The notes beneath the pieces are model-generated. The model saw only the letters and a list, made by a program, of their open reading frames with translations. It had not been told where the DNA came from and searched no databases. The position numbers and the translations under genes were made by a program. From NCBI RefSeq assembly GCF_043235035.1, contig NZ_JAZAQF010000057.1, positions 119,669 through 183,668 of the forward strand: a stretch of 64,000 nucleotides of DNA, in the 5' to 3' direction. Source of the DNA: CACIAM-69d sp001698445 (GTDB lineage: Bacteria > Cyanobacteriota > Cyanobacteriia > CACIAM-69d). Positions 7,494 to 16,243 of the stretch are shown here, piece by piece. The stretch's first letter is position 1; the number at the start of each line of letters is the position of its first letter.

Positions 7494-8697
7494 CTGTCCC
7501 CCTCCTCGTTCCGGACTCTGTGCGATTACGAATTTCCCAAGCGGTTTCCAGCAACTTGAACCATAGCTTTTGCACTTGAGAAGCGCTGATCCCCATTGCT
7601 TGGGCCACGGTTCGATCGTCTGATCCCGCGCGTTTTAGCTCCACCAATTTGGTAATTTCCGGGCCCAGTTGATTGAGCAAACTTTCCCATTGACGAGGGG
7701 TTAAGCCTAAATCGCGCTCCAAATCCACATCAAGCCACTGGTGAACCAATTCCCAACGGTGGAGCAAAGCAAAGCGAATGAGGTGATATTTGAAACGCTG
7801 TTGTAAGTAATCGCGCTGACGAGCATCCAGCCCCAACACCTTTTCAATTTCGCTGGCGGATAAGTCTTTTAATCGCAGCACCAAGTAGTTAACGCATTCC
7901 TCTTGGTTGCGATCGCGCAGGTAAGCAATTAATTCATCCACAACCGCCTGGCGCAGGGCCCCATCCATCACATCGGTAGATTCCTTGGCGCTGATTCGAT
8001 CGCGCACCTGCTGCACCGATGCGTCATCCCAGGAGTAGCCCTCACCGCTATCACTGGCGCTTTCGGCAGCCTGATCCATGTCGATCGAAGTTTCCGGGGG
8101 CTGTTGACGGGCAAAGGTTTGGGCCCGCAACACAATTAACTGCTGCGATCGCCCGCCAGGCAACGGAATCCGGCGCTTGGCGTAGCGTTCCACAAACGCC
8201 ATATATTCCGCCAACTCCAGCCGTACCCGAGGGGTATAGTCTGGGGGCAACTGGTTTTCACGCCGAAAGGCCCCCAACGCTTCCACATAAAATCCCTGGA
8301 GGAAATCCTCGATCGCCAACAGCCGCGCTTGATAGCTCGTGCGCGATCGGGCTGGGGAAATGTATCGGTAAATGATGGCGCTGAGGGTGCTGTGCAACTC
8401 GGCCCGGCCGCGTTGGGATCCCAATTGGTAATAGCGCAAATTCTGTTGCAATCGGTGACGAGCCAGGCTGTGGGCCCAACCCAACACATCCCCGGAAGAC
8501 TGGATCCGACGACTTTCAGTGCAGATGCGATCGACTTCCGCCGCAATTCGATCGGCCACTGCTGCACAAACCGCCTCTGGAGCCGTCGTTCCTGACCGCA
8601 ACTCCCGCTGCAATAAATTGATCGTCGATTCCACGCCCCTACAACTCTCGTCTGATGCCAACATTACAACCGACCATTGCGACTGATGCCACCCCAA
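7486..8697 (-). CDS. hetZ: HetZ regulator of heterocyst differentiation
   Basis: The 403-residue product matches the HetZ family along its whole length. It has RICTESRRIQSSG near residue 60, a long helical block with SLARHRLQQNLRYYQLGS, LHSTLSAIIYRYISP, an ERYAKRRIPLPGGRSQQLIVLRAQ-type core and a C-terminal helix-turn-helix-like segment around QAMGISASQVQKLWFKLL. In Anabaena HetZ is a DNA-binding-type regulator acting with HetR early in heterocyst formation; it is also kept in filamentous species without heterocysts. It is followed by overlapping patU3. The first in-frame ATG gives residue 1; a second methionine at 8664 is possible. No clear HetR-type palindrome is visible upstream. The family is clear; the role depends on the host. 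Confidence 0.88.
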   Translation of the reverse strand: MGWHQSQWSVVMLASDESCRGVESTINLLQRELRSGTTAPEAVCAAVADRIAAEVDRICTESRRIQSSGDVLGWAHSLARHRLQQNLRYYQLGSQRGRAELHSTLSAIIYRYISPARSRTSYQARLLAIEDFLQGFYVEALGAFRRENQLPPDYTPRVRLELAEYMAFVERYAKRRIPLPGGRSQQLIVLRAQTFARQQPPETSIDMDQAAESASDSGEGYSWDDASVQQVRDRISAKESTDVMDGALRQAVVDELIAYLRDRNQEECVNYLVLRLKDLSASEIEKVLGLDARQRDYLQQRFKYHLIRFALLHRWELVHQWLDVDLERDLGLTPRQWESLLNQLGPEITKLVELKRAGSDDRTVAQAMGISASQVQKLWFKLLETAWEIRNRTESGTRRGTDE

Positions 8698-8970
8698 GAC
8701 TCCGGAGATGTCCTACGGAACGGTTTACCATGACAAGCATAATCGACTCAGCGATGACCACCACGAGCGATTACGCTGCTTGTGCGATCAGTAACCCCAA
8801 TTAGCCCCCAACAACTTGCCACAAAATCCGCAGGTACAATGCTTGCGGCCGAGCGCAACGATGGTTGTGGCACGAGCGATCGTTGCTAGGACTGTTACTA
8901 GGGCGATTGCCAAAGCTGCTGCCCACCCTGCCTAGCTTGACCGTCATTTTTCGTCTTTTTCATTGAACCT

Positions 8971-9486
8971 ATGGATATTGAAAGCCAAATTCAAATTCTG
9001 ATCGACAATGCCCCCCAAGACGGTCAAACCCCCGAAATCGTTGCCGCGATCGCCCCAGCATTGATCTACTTCGCCAACCAACTGAGTCGCGAAGACTACT
9101 ACATCCTACAAACCCTCAATGGCGATTGGGTACGCGTCACCCTCGGGAACCGCCGCGAGCAGGGAATCGAGAAAAATGTGGTCTACGCCTTTCCCACCTT
9201 GCAAGACGCAGCCCGTGGCCCCATGCCCACCAAAGATCCCAACTTGATGGCCGCCCCATTTCCCGTCACGCACATCCTGTTTCAACTGATGGCAATGGAA
9301 ACGATCGATAGCCTCGTATTTTTCGACATCCCCGGCGATGTGATGCAAGGCATTGAAGTAACCCGAGAAGCCTTTCAAGAAACTGTTCGCAACCTCTTCT
9401 CTCAGGTGCAGCAATGGCAGGAGGGCGACATGATTCCCAATCCGCTGCCCAATAGCGCCACGACGATCCCTTCAGACTTTGCCTAG
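8971..9486 (+). CDS. Conserved cyanobacterial protein of unknown function
   Basis: The 171-residue soluble protein begins MDIESQIQILIDNAPQDG. It has a helical N-terminus, a central ALIYFANQLSREDYYILQTLNGDWVRVTLGNR region and the block EKNVVYAFPTLQDA. A C-terminal hydrophobic stretch FPVTHILFQLMAMETIDSLVFFD precedes a helical tail. I recognise it as a conserved cyanobacterial hypothetical protein without assigned domain. It has no signal peptide or membrane helix. It is divergent from hetZ with a 273-base shared upstream region containing TACAAT at about 8834, which may be a -10 element. Function unknown. Confidence 0.8.
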   Translation: MDIESQIQILIDNAPQDGQTPEIVAAIAPALIYFANQLSREDYYILQTLNGDWVRVTLGNRREQGIEKNVVYAFPTLQDAARGPMPTKDPNLMAAPFPVTHILFQLMAMETIDSLVFFDIPGDVMQGIEVTREAFQETVRNLFSQVQQWQEGDMIPNPLPNSATTIPSDFA

Positions 9487-9541
9487 TAGCATGGCCACCT
9501 TAATTTGGGGGGTCAAAGTTGCGAAATCAGTTGTCATAACG

Positions 9542-9557
9542 AGGGGCTTAAGCCCCT
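9542..9557 (+). terminator. Palindromic terminator-type element, copy 1
   Basis: The perfect palindrome AGGGGCTTAAGCCCCT is followed by TGTTACC and lies about 55 bases after the upstream gene. Close copies occur at 11720 and 33965, so it belongs to a repeated family. Confidence 0.65.
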
Positions 9558-9748
9558 TGTTACCTAGCGATCGGGGAACGGCAACAGCCATTTGACTTGA
9601 CCGATCGACATAGGCTCGTTCCGCTACTAGAAAGCTTTGGGAAAGTTCTATGATCTACCATCTATGATTCATTTCTATATGCCCTTTGCCCAAGTGAAGA
9701 GAAAGAGTTGAGGCACAAGAGGACTGTCAATTTTCATTCAAGTTCTAA

Positions 9749-9800
9749 AAACAACAAAAGCCACCTCGATGTTCAAAACTAGGGTGGCTTTCGTGTTGTT
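9749..9800. terminator. Bidirectional intrinsic terminator
   Basis: AACAAC-AAAAGCCACC pairs with GGTGGCTTT-CGT-GTTGTT around a 17-base loop. T-rich sequence follows on the plus strand, and the A-rich 5' side provides a T-run on the minus strand. It suits both the gene ending at 9486 and psb34. Confidence 0.7.
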
Positions 9801-10017
9801 TGTTACGGTTGGTCGGTTGCAGACAACTATAGCCAGTGGTGACTAAAGATCGTCGTGGCAAGTAATCGCTGCGGGTAGCAAGTGCAGGTCATTACTTTGG
9901 GGAGTTGCTGCGAACCGTCATTGTGGATCATCAACGAGGTTAGAACTCAACGACCACTCGTGCGGGTGCAGAAAATGGTTGACTCTGCTAACACTAACCC
10001 CTGAAGGTTCTAATGCT

Positions 10018-10197
10018 CTAGGCGACTGAGGATGCAGCGAAGGCAACTGCCAAAGTTAGCCCCAGGAGTAAGACAGCGGCCCCACCCAGTTGTGCGTAGC
10101 GGCGTTGTTCCCAGAAGGTGGGGTAATGCGCGTAGTACATCTTCGGCTCTTTAGCGTAGTTATTCAGTTGGCCGGTTTCGTTAATGGTGGTGTACAT
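10018..10197 (-). CDS. psb34: Photosystem II assembly protein Psb34
   Basis: The product is 59 residues when read from the ATG at 10197 (MYTTINETGQLNNYAKEP); a 16-residue upstream extension to 10245 is unlikely because the predicted promoter sits inside it. The order is a hydrophilic N-terminus with NNYAKEPKMYYAHYPT, then a basic EQRRYAQLGG and one membrane helix (AAVLLLGLTLAVAFAASSVA). This is the pattern of the cyanobacterial Psb34 family (ssl1498-like). These proteins bind CP47-containing assembly intermediates in the thylakoid and affect binding of high-light-inducible proteins. It is monocistronic, with a promoter at 10246-10275 and a terminator at 9749-9800. Confidence 0.78.
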   Translation of the reverse strand: MYTTINETGQLNNYAKEPKMYYAHYPTFWEQRRYAQLGGAAVLLLGLTLAVAFAASSVA

Positions 10198-10522
10198 GGC
10201 ACTGCTCCAAAGGGTGTGGGGGCTGTTTGTTGCCCTGTGTTTCACAGTATAACACTATGTAAATTTTTCTTGCAACATACTTGACGAAAATTATTTTATT
10301 TTCCTCATTCGGAGCAAAAAGCCTTTGTAGTCATCAGTCCAGCTCTCGGATCAACCCACATTTCATCGTTTAATAGACACATGCGTTAATAACGATTTAA
10401 AAATCACTACAGATTGCTTGCTTTGGGCCCGATCGCGCCCGGGGGCGAAAACGCAAGGCTATACTCGTTTTTGAGCGGGGATCGTCCTTGTCTAGTTCTT
10501 CAGCCCCTGTTCACCGCTTCCT
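10198..10522. other. Divergent promoter region psb34 / metallophosphoesterase
   Basis: This 325-base AT-rich gap contains the psb34 promoter (10246-10275). No clear promoter for the plus-strand gene is seen. Confidence 0.5.
10246..10275 (-). promoter_or_regulatory. Predicted sigma70-type promoter of psb34
   Basis: On the minus strand TTGCAA (10275-10270) and TATACT (10251-10246) are separated by 18 bases. Transcription would begin roughly 45 bases before the psb34 start codon. TTGCAA departs from TTGACA at two positions. Confidence 0.6.
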
Positions 10523-11653
10523 ATGTCCTCCTCGATCGCCCCGTGGCCCGATCGCCCTTGCCGCTTTGCCGTCATCAGCGATTTACATGTCGCTTTGCCC
10601 CACACGGTTTGGGACCATCCGAGTCGATTTCACTTGGTGGAGGTGGCGATTCCGGCCCTAGAGCAAATCCTAGAGCGACTGGAGCTACTAAATTTAGATT
10701 TCCTGTTGTTGCCCGGTGACCTAACTCAACATGGCGAGCCAGAAAATCATCAGTGGTTGGTGCAACGGCTGAAACAGTTGCCCTATCCGGTTTATGTGGT
10801 TCCGGGCAACCATGATTTTCCTGCCCAATCGAGCTACCCACGCATCACGACCCTGCCGGAGTTTGTGGCGCTGTATCGAGACTTTGGCTATGGGGATTCT
10901 CCGCAGCCCTATTACATTCAAGAGTTGTTGCCTGGCCTGAGGCTGATTGGTCTGAATTCCAATCAACTTTCAGAAGATGGCAAGGAAATTGTTGGGGCGA
11001 TCGATGCGGAGCAAATGGCCTGGCTCGATCGCACCCTCGCCCAGCTCAACCCGCAGGATCTGACCCTGGTGATGGTGCATCACAATGTGGTGGAACATTT
11101 GCCAGAGCAGGCGACTCACCCCCTGGGCAGTCGTTACATGCTCCAGAATGCGATCGAACTGCGCCAAAAGCTGCGATCGGCCGGGATCCAGTTAGTCTTT
11201 ACGGGCCACCTCCATGTGCAGGACATTGCCGAAGCTGACGGACTCTATGACATCACCACCGGCTCCCTAGTCAGTTACCCCCATCCGTTCCGCTTGGTCA
11301 CCTTGCGGCGCGATCGCGCGGGTCATCCTTGGTTGGAGGTGGAATCGGGCCGCGTGAAGTCTGTTCCCGGTTGGGAAGATTTGCCCGCCCTTTCTCGGCA
11401 GTGGATGGGCGATCGGAGTCCACCGTTTATGTTGAAAATGTTGATGTATGGCGGTTTGGGGCTGTCGCAAGACGAAGCGCTCTTGCTGGCTCCCCAGTTG
11501 CGGAATTTCTGGGCCGATGTGGCCAATGGGGACACGCTCTTTGAGTTTCAGCAATTGCCCCCGATCGTGCGGGACTATTGCCAACAATTTGGGGCGATCG
11601 GCCCCGACGGCTCGATCGCACGCATCGACAACCACATCGCCCTGCGCCTCTAG
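10523..11653 (+). CDS. Calcineurin-like metallophosphoesterase
   Basis: The 376-residue protein carries all metal-binding motifs of the calcineurin-like superfamily: SDLHV near residue 17, GDLTQHG near 67, GNHDF near 95, a HHN motif near 190 and GHLHVQ near 233. The first 270 residues form the catalytic domain, close to the CpdA/Icc class of cyclic-nucleotide or general phosphodiesterases. The last 100 or so residues are an extra helical region not needed for catalysis, which resembles what other cyanobacterial homologues carry. No signal peptide is seen, so it is probably cytosolic. It stands alone and is followed by a palindromic terminator at 11720. The substrate is unknown. Confidence 0.88.
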   Translation: MSSSIAPWPDRPCRFAVISDLHVALPHTVWDHPSRFHLVEVAIPALEQILERLELLNLDFLLLPGDLTQHGEPENHQWLVQRLKQLPYPVYVVPGNHDFPAQSSYPRITTLPEFVALYRDFGYGDSPQPYYIQELLPGLRLIGLNSNQLSEDGKEIVGAIDAEQMAWLDRTLAQLNPQDLTLVMVHHNVVEHLPEQATHPLGSRYMLQNAIELRQKLRSAGIQLVFTGHLHVQDIAEADGLYDITTGSLVSYPHPFRLVTLRRDRAGHPWLEVESGRVKSVPGWEDLPALSRQWMGDRSPPFMLKMLMYGGLGLSQDEALLLAPQLRNFWADVANGDTLFEFQQLPPIVRDYCQQFGAIGPDGSIARIDNHIALRL

Positions 11654-11719
11654 AAACATCAAACCCAACCTGCAATCTCCAGGCCGCTAACCACTCCTAA
11701 CCCATCCCCCAAAAGCAGA

Positions 11720-11739
11720 CAAGGGGCTTAAGCCCCTTG
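11720..11739 (+). terminator. Palindromic terminator-type element, copy 2
   Basis: CAAGGGGCTTAAGCCCCTTG is a perfect 20-base palindrome about 65 bases after the metallophosphoesterase gene. It shares its core with the elements at 9542 and 33965. Confidence 0.65.
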
Positions 11740-11847
11740 CCCTTCGCGCGATCGTTGGCTATTCAACACCAAATTCCGCGCCCTCAGTTTTTTCGTCCCC
11801 GCGCATCAAGCGTCACCCAGTACCAGTCACACGGCACCCAGAGCGTT

Positions 11848-12456
11848 CTAAACCGCAGCCACCAACGGCTCCGAAGCCGACGGCCGACGATTAATCACCT
11901 GGTCAATCAGGCCATAGTCCTGGGCTTCTCCAGCCGACATGAAGAAGTCGCGTTCCGTGTCCTCTTCAATGCGGCTCAGGGGTTGACCCGTGTGATCCGC
12001 CAAGCAACGGTTGAGATTGGCCTTGTGATACAGAATTTCCTTAGCTTGGATTTCGATATCCGTTGCTTGGCCCTGTGCGCCGCCCAAGGGTTGGTGAATC
12101 ATAATTCGGGAGTTCGGCAAGCTCATCCGTTTGCCCTTTTCACCGGCACTGAGCAAAAACGCTCCCATGCTGGCCGCTAGCCCAACGCAGATGGTGCAAA
12201 CGCTCGGGCGGATGTGATTCATCGTGTCATAGATGCCCATGCCAGCCGTCACCGAACCCCCAGGGGAGTTGATGTACAGGTAGATATCCTGTTCGGGATC
12301 TTCCGCGTCAAGGAACAGGAGCTGCGCCACGATCGAGTTGGCCACATCCGCATCGATCGCCGTTCCCAAAAACACAATGCGCTCCCGCAGCAACCGGGAA
12401 TAAATATCAAAAGCGCGTTCGCCGCGGCCAGATTGTTCGATAACAGTCGGGATCAT
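11848..12456 (-). CDS. clpP: ATP-dependent Clp protease proteolytic subunit ClpP (ClpP2-like)
   Basis: This 202-residue serine protease subunit has the full catalytic triad: Ser96 in GLAASMGAF, His121 in MIHQPLGG and Asp170 in EDTERD. It is therefore an active ClpP, not a ClpR paralogue. The C-terminal DQVINRRPSAS resembles cyanobacterial ClpP2, the partner of ClpX. Fourteen such subunits form a barrel that degrades substrates delivered by ClpX or ClpC. In many cyanobacteria clpP2 and clpX are adjacent and follow the trigger factor gene. Here clpX lies about 5.8 kb away (18223-19593) and no trigger factor gene is present. Which of the several ClpP paralogues this is cannot be settled without alignment. 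Confidence 0.93.
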   Translation of the reverse strand: MIPTVIEQSGRGERAFDIYSRLLRERIVFLGTAIDADVANSIVAQLLFLDAEDPEQDIYLYINSPGGSVTAGMGIYDTMNHIRPSVCTICVGLAASMGAFLLSAGEKGKRMSLPNSRIMIHQPLGGAQGQATDIEIQAKEILYHKANLNRCLADHTGQPLSRIEEDTERDFFMSAGEAQDYGLIDQVINRRPSASEPLVAAV

Positions 12457-12775
12457 GCGCGTCCTATGGCTTGTGAATGACCTGAAACAACCTTGATTCT
12501 AGCGAGTTGCGCCAAATACCTTCTAGGGGTCTCGATACGGGTCTCCGCCCTAAGGTCTGCTCGATCGCAATGAAGCCTAGGCTGAACAGGCTAGTTGCCC
12601 ATTTCACGCTCTCGATTCTGAGCAAGGTCGATCGACGCTCAATAGGCTGATCCACCATTCCCCGGCGATTTTTCAGCCAGCCAGAGCACAAGATCAGCAA
12701 CGCTACACCAAAAGCCCAGAGACAAAAAAAGGGGTGGTGTGTCAATCACACTCACCCAATGAACCGTTGTCGTAA

Positions 12776-12813
12776 AAAGAGAGTTAGAGCAGGAAAAGAG
12801 AGTTAGAGCAGGG
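12776..12813. repeat. 19-bp perfect tandem duplication
   Basis: AAAAGAGAGTTAGAGCAGG occurs twice without a gap (12776-12794 and 12795-12813). Confidence 0.85.
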
Positions 12814-12851
12814 TCTGTGGAGATTGCCAGAGATGTCAGACAGAGATGGCA

Positions 12852-12899
12852 CGCTGCGGAGACCCCAAAGGGGTGACTTTTTTGCTTTGTCCGCAAGCG
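12852..12899. other. Nested hairpin element upstream of clpP
   Basis: An outer stem CGCTGCGGA / TCCGCAAGCG (one bulged base) encloses an inner ACCCC-AAA-GGGGT hairpin and a run of six T. On the plus strand the inner hairpin plus T-run resembles a small intrinsic terminator. On the minus strand it could be a leader structure about 400 bases before clpP. Confidence 0.4.
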
Positions 12900-13162
12900 C
12901 GTGAATGCAATGGAGTTTTTAGCCCTTATTGCGTTTTCAGCACTTTCATAACTTTAAGGGTATGCGAAAACCCCTAGCTGTCTGTAAAGCTAGGATGAAC
13001 TTTCGCCCATTCCGTATGAACCTTTGGTAAAGAATTGCCAGGCTCCAAGGACAGGGACTGAATTGAATTGGGTTGAGTTGGATTGGGCTGCGAGGTTGAC
13101 CCAGCATTTCAACTGGTTAAACGACTTCTCGCCCAGCATTTACCCCATCTGTTTTGATCCGT

Positions 13163-13210
13163 GTCTGACTGTCTGACTGTCTGACTGTCTAACTGTTTAA
13201 CTGTCTGGCT
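13163..13210. repeat. Six tandem copies of an 8-bp unit
   Basis: GTCTGACT is repeated three times exactly, followed by GTCTAACT, GTTTAACT and GTCTGGCT. Confidence 0.85.
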
Positions 13211-13500
13211 ATCTGCTGTTTGCGGTCTGCTTTTTTCGTGACTGGCTTGTTTTCAGCCGGCTTTACGCGCCAAAGCAGGATCGATCGTTTCCCGCCACTT
13301 GGTTCGCCCGTGGAGATGATTCAACCTTTGGCGATCGGGGCTAACCAGGCGGGGGGATGCCAGTATTTTGCCGGTTGCACTCTAATTTGGAAAGGGCGGG
13401 GGTCAGTTTTTTGATCGCCACAGGGCGATCGCCCGGGTCACCCCCAACCCACTCCTTTCGTTGAACGAGTTCATTGAGTCGCTTGCAAACGATTCGTGAA

Positions 13501-15264
13501 CTATTCGCTGATGGCTCCCACCGCTCCCGAATAGATGGCTCCGCGCGGTGCATCCAAGGTCACGATCGCCCCGTCACGAATGGCATCGGTGGCCCCGTCC
13601 ACGCCCACAATCACGGGAATGCCTAACCGTTGGGCGATTGTGGCCGCGTGCCCCGTCAGACTGCCATCTTCGGTAATTACGCCACCGGCACGGCGAATCG
13701 CTTCAATGCAATCAACACTGGTAGCAGGGGCCACGAGGATTTCGCCCGCTTCCAGGGAGTTGGCATCCATCAGGTTTTTCACCACCCGGGCCCGACCGCT
13801 AACGGAGCTTTGGCCAATGCCACGGCCACGGCCCAGCACAGAGGTCACCACTTCTACTTTGATCAAGTCTGTGGAACCGGAGATACCTTGCAACGTACCG
13901 GCGGTCATCACCACCAAATCCCCTTCGCGCAAGACGTGCTGTTCTTGGGCCAGCCCGATCGCCGCTTGCAGAGTTTGGGTGGGTGACGGCAAATCCAACA
14001 CCATCAGCGGCCGCACTCCCCACACCAATTGCAATTGGCGGGCAATGTTGACATGGGGCGTGACAGCCAAAATTGGCGTACTGGGGCGGAACTTGGAAAC
14101 GTTGCGGGCGGTGGCTCCGGACTTGGTGAGGGTTACGATCGCCGCTGCATCCAACTGGGCCGCAATGTCCCCAACGGCCTTGGAAATCGCATTCGGGATC
14201 GATCGCCCAGCACTTTCCAAATCGAACTGGAATTTTTCCTGTTCAATCCGCACGGCAATCCGAGCCATGGTGGCCACGGCTTCCACAGGATATTGACCCA
14301 CAGCGGTTTCGTTGGACAGCATCACCGCATCAGTACCGTCCAAAATGGCATTCGCCACGTCGGAAATTTCCGCACGGGTGGGCCGCGGGTTGCTGACCAT
14401 GCTGTCGAGCATCTGGGTTGCCGTAATGATCGGGATGCCCAGACGATTAGCCGTGCGAATCAAGCGCTTTTGCAGGACGGGCACGTCTTCGGCGGGCAGT
14501 TCAACCCCCAAATCGCCCCGCGCCACCATCACCCCGTTACACAGGGAGAGGATGGCCTCCATCTGTTCGATCGCCTCGTGCTTTTCGATTTTGGCGATCA
14601 CGGGCACGTTTTTGCCCCGACTGGCGATCAGCTCGCGGATTTCCAGCACATCTTGGGGATTGCGCACAAAGCTCAACGCCACCCAATCGACCCCTTGATC
14701 CAGGCCGAACACCAAATCTTCTTTATCCTTGTCGGTCAAAGCCTTGATCGACAGGTAAACCCCGGGGAAGTTCACGCCCTTGTTGTTCGAGAGGCGGCCG
14801 CCAACAATGGTGCGGCAGTGGAGATCGCCCTTGGCTCGATCGACCCGTTCCACGACCATTTCCACGCGCCCATCATCGAGCAAAATCGTGGCATTTTCAG
14901 GAACTTCTTCCGCCAGCAAATCGTAAGTGACGGAGCTTGCGTCCTGAGTGCCCACCACTTCCCGGCTGGTGAGCACGAAGGGATCGCCCTTTTGCAACAC
15001 GATCGACCCTTCAGCAAATTTGCCGAGCCGAATTTTCGGGCCCTGAAGGTCTTGCAGAATCGCCACCGGCTGATTTAGCTCAAAGGAGATTTGCCGAATC
15101 AGCTTAATGTTGGACTGGTGATCGGCATGGCTGCCATGGGAGAAGTTGAGGCGAAGCGTCGTGGCACCGGCTTCAATGAGCGATCGCAACACATCGGGCG
15201 TGTTAGTGGCGGGGCCAATGGTGGCGACGATTTTGGTGCGGCGCAAGGGCTGTGGCGAGTCCAT
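13501..15264 (-). CDS. pyk: Pyruvate kinase with C-terminal swivelling domain
   Basis: Pyruvate kinase converts phosphoenolpyruvate and ADP to pyruvate and ATP at the end of glycolysis. The 587-residue product starts RRTKIVATIGPATNTPDVL and has the substrate-site blocks LRLNFSHG near residue 40, DLQGPKIRLG near 92 and the signature VIAKIEKHEAIEQMEAIL near 220. VMVARGDLGVELPAEDV follows, then the metal and regulatory C domain to about residue 470. The last 110 residues (GRARVVKNL to GVDGATDAI) are a PEP-utiliser mobile domain, as in many cyanobacterial and Bacillus long-form enzymes. It is divergent from the DUF3598 gene with only 64 bases between the starts. Confidence 0.97.
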   Translation of the reverse strand: MDSPQPLRRTKIVATIGPATNTPDVLRSLIEAGATTLRLNFSHGSHADHQSNIKLIRQISFELNQPVAILQDLQGPKIRLGKFAEGSIVLQKGDPFVLTSREVVGTQDASSVTYDLLAEEVPENATILLDDGRVEMVVERVDRAKGDLHCRTIVGGRLSNNKGVNFPGVYLSIKALTDKDKEDLVFGLDQGVDWVALSFVRNPQDVLEIRELIASRGKNVPVIAKIEKHEAIEQMEAILSLCNGVMVARGDLGVELPAEDVPVLQKRLIRTANRLGIPIITATQMLDSMVSNPRPTRAEISDVANAILDGTDAVMLSNETAVGQYPVEAVATMARIAVRIEQEKFQFDLESAGRSIPNAISKAVGDIAAQLDAAAIVTLTKSGATARNVSKFRPSTPILAVTPHVNIARQLQLVWGVRPLMVLDLPSPTQTLQAAIGLAQEQHVLREGDLVVMTAGTLQGISGSTDLIKVEVVTSVLGRGRGIGQSSVSGRARVVKNLMDANSLEAGEILVAPATSVDCIEAIRRAGGVITEDGSLTGHAATIAQRLGIPVIVGVDGATDAIRDGAIVTLDAPRGAIYSGAVGAISE

Positions 15265-15328
15265 GAATGTCTCGAAACGTTGCGGGTACTACGATACCAT
15301 CGATGGAGTCCTCTCTCTGCTATGGGCC

Positions 15329-16189
15329 ATGCGATCGACCTGGGACTGCTTGCTAGAGAACGTGGGTGAGTGGTATGGATCTTTTGCCACGGTGGATGAC
15401 CAAGGACAACTCCTTAGCGATCGCCCCAGCATCACTAGCATTACCCCCCTCGAAGGCGGCAAAACCATCCATCAGCGAGTGCGCCAATTTGCCCCCACGG
15501 CCGATGGACAGTTTCCTGAAATCGAAACCGCTGCCCCCGTTCAAGATTTAGAACTCACTTACAGCAACCTGGGGCGAGGATTCTTAGCCCTCGAAACCGG
15601 CGCATTTTCCCAAGGTTCCATGCAATTAGGGCCCTTTTCCGAATTTGGGGCCGAGTTGGGATTGGTGGCTCGGCCCTTGCGGGTGCGGGTCGTGATTCGC
15701 TACGACAAGGCGGCGCAGTTAATGCCCCTTTCCCTGATTCGGGAAACCCTGGATCCTATGCCAACCTTGCCGCCGGGGGAGCCGCTCACGCCTGAAGCGC
15801 TGTTAACCGCGCTGCCAGGAGTTTGGCAAGGACAGTGGGTGACGGTCTATCCCGATTTTCAGCCGGCCCAAACAGGCATGTCGCACTTGGAAGTTCGGCG
15901 ATCGGGCGATCGGCTGGTGCAAACGCTCAAGTTCGGGAATCAGGCGATCGGCTCTGATGCGGCGATCGCGGGGAATCGGCTGGAGTTCCGCGCAGGCAAC
16001 AGCACGGTGCTCCTGCTGCCCAACGGGATTTCTGCCACCTTTCCCACGCAACTCAATTATCGACAGCCGCTCTTTTTGGAGGCCGGTTGGCTAATCAACC
16101 CCAATCTGCGCCAACGGCTGATCCGCAGCTACGATGCCCAAGGAGCCTGGGCTAGCCTAACCTTGGTGACTGAACAGCGCGTCGCCTAG
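15329..16189 (+). CDS. DUF3598 family protein (lipocalin-like, cyanobacterial)
   Basis: The 286-residue product starts MRSTWDCLLENVGEWYGSFATVDDQG, the usual opening of DUF3598 proteins. The family is restricted to cyanobacteria and plastids and has a two-barrel lipocalin-like fold related to CpcS/T chromophore lyases. This start lies just clear of divergent pyk; longer frames to 15146 would run into pyk and are rejected. The sequence is beta-rich, without signal peptide or membrane helix. It ends GWLINPNLRQRLIRSYDAQGAWASLTLVTEQ, matching the conserved end of the family. The family has been suggested to bind pigments or lipids, but the function here is unknown. Confidence 0.83.
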   Translation: MRSTWDCLLENVGEWYGSFATVDDQGQLLSDRPSITSITPLEGGKTIHQRVRQFAPTADGQFPEIETAAPVQDLELTYSNLGRGFLALETGAFSQGSMQLGPFSEFGAELGLVARPLRVRVVIRYDKAAQLMPLSLIRETLDPMPTLPPGEPLTPEALLTALPGVWQGQWVTVYPDFQPAQTGMSHLEVRRSGDRLVQTLKFGNQAIGSDAAIAGNRLEFRAGNSTVLLLPNGISATFPTQLNYRQPLFLEAGWLINPNLRQRLIRSYDAQGAWASLTLVTEQRVA

Positions 16190-16243
16190 GTTGTTCCAAC
16201 AACCCTGGCCCAGTGGCGAGGCGCGATCAAATGCCACATCTAG

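Larger units (their letters stand above)
9487..10017. other. Intergenic region between convergent genes
   Basis: About 531 bases between the conserved protein gene and the 3' end of psb34. It contains a palindromic terminator (9542-9557) and a long bidirectional terminator (9749-9800). The stretch 9801-10017 holds no gene and no clear motif. Confidence 0.6.
12457..13500. other. Long intergenic region between pyk and clpP
   Basis: About 1.04 kb without a convincing gene. The clpP promoter must be here. Features seen are a 19-bp tandem duplication (12776-12813), a nested hairpin element (12852-12899), an inverted repeat CTAGCT/AGCTAG near 12973-12993 and an 8-bp tandem repeat (13163-13210). 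Short frames directly upstream of clpP show no protein family. Confidence 0.6.

Noticed and set aside
12464..12745. 93-codon minus-strand frame just upstream of clpP
   Set aside because: It has a hydrophobic N-terminus and sits 7 bases from clpP, but matches no family, has no ribosome site and lies in a repeat-bearing leader region.
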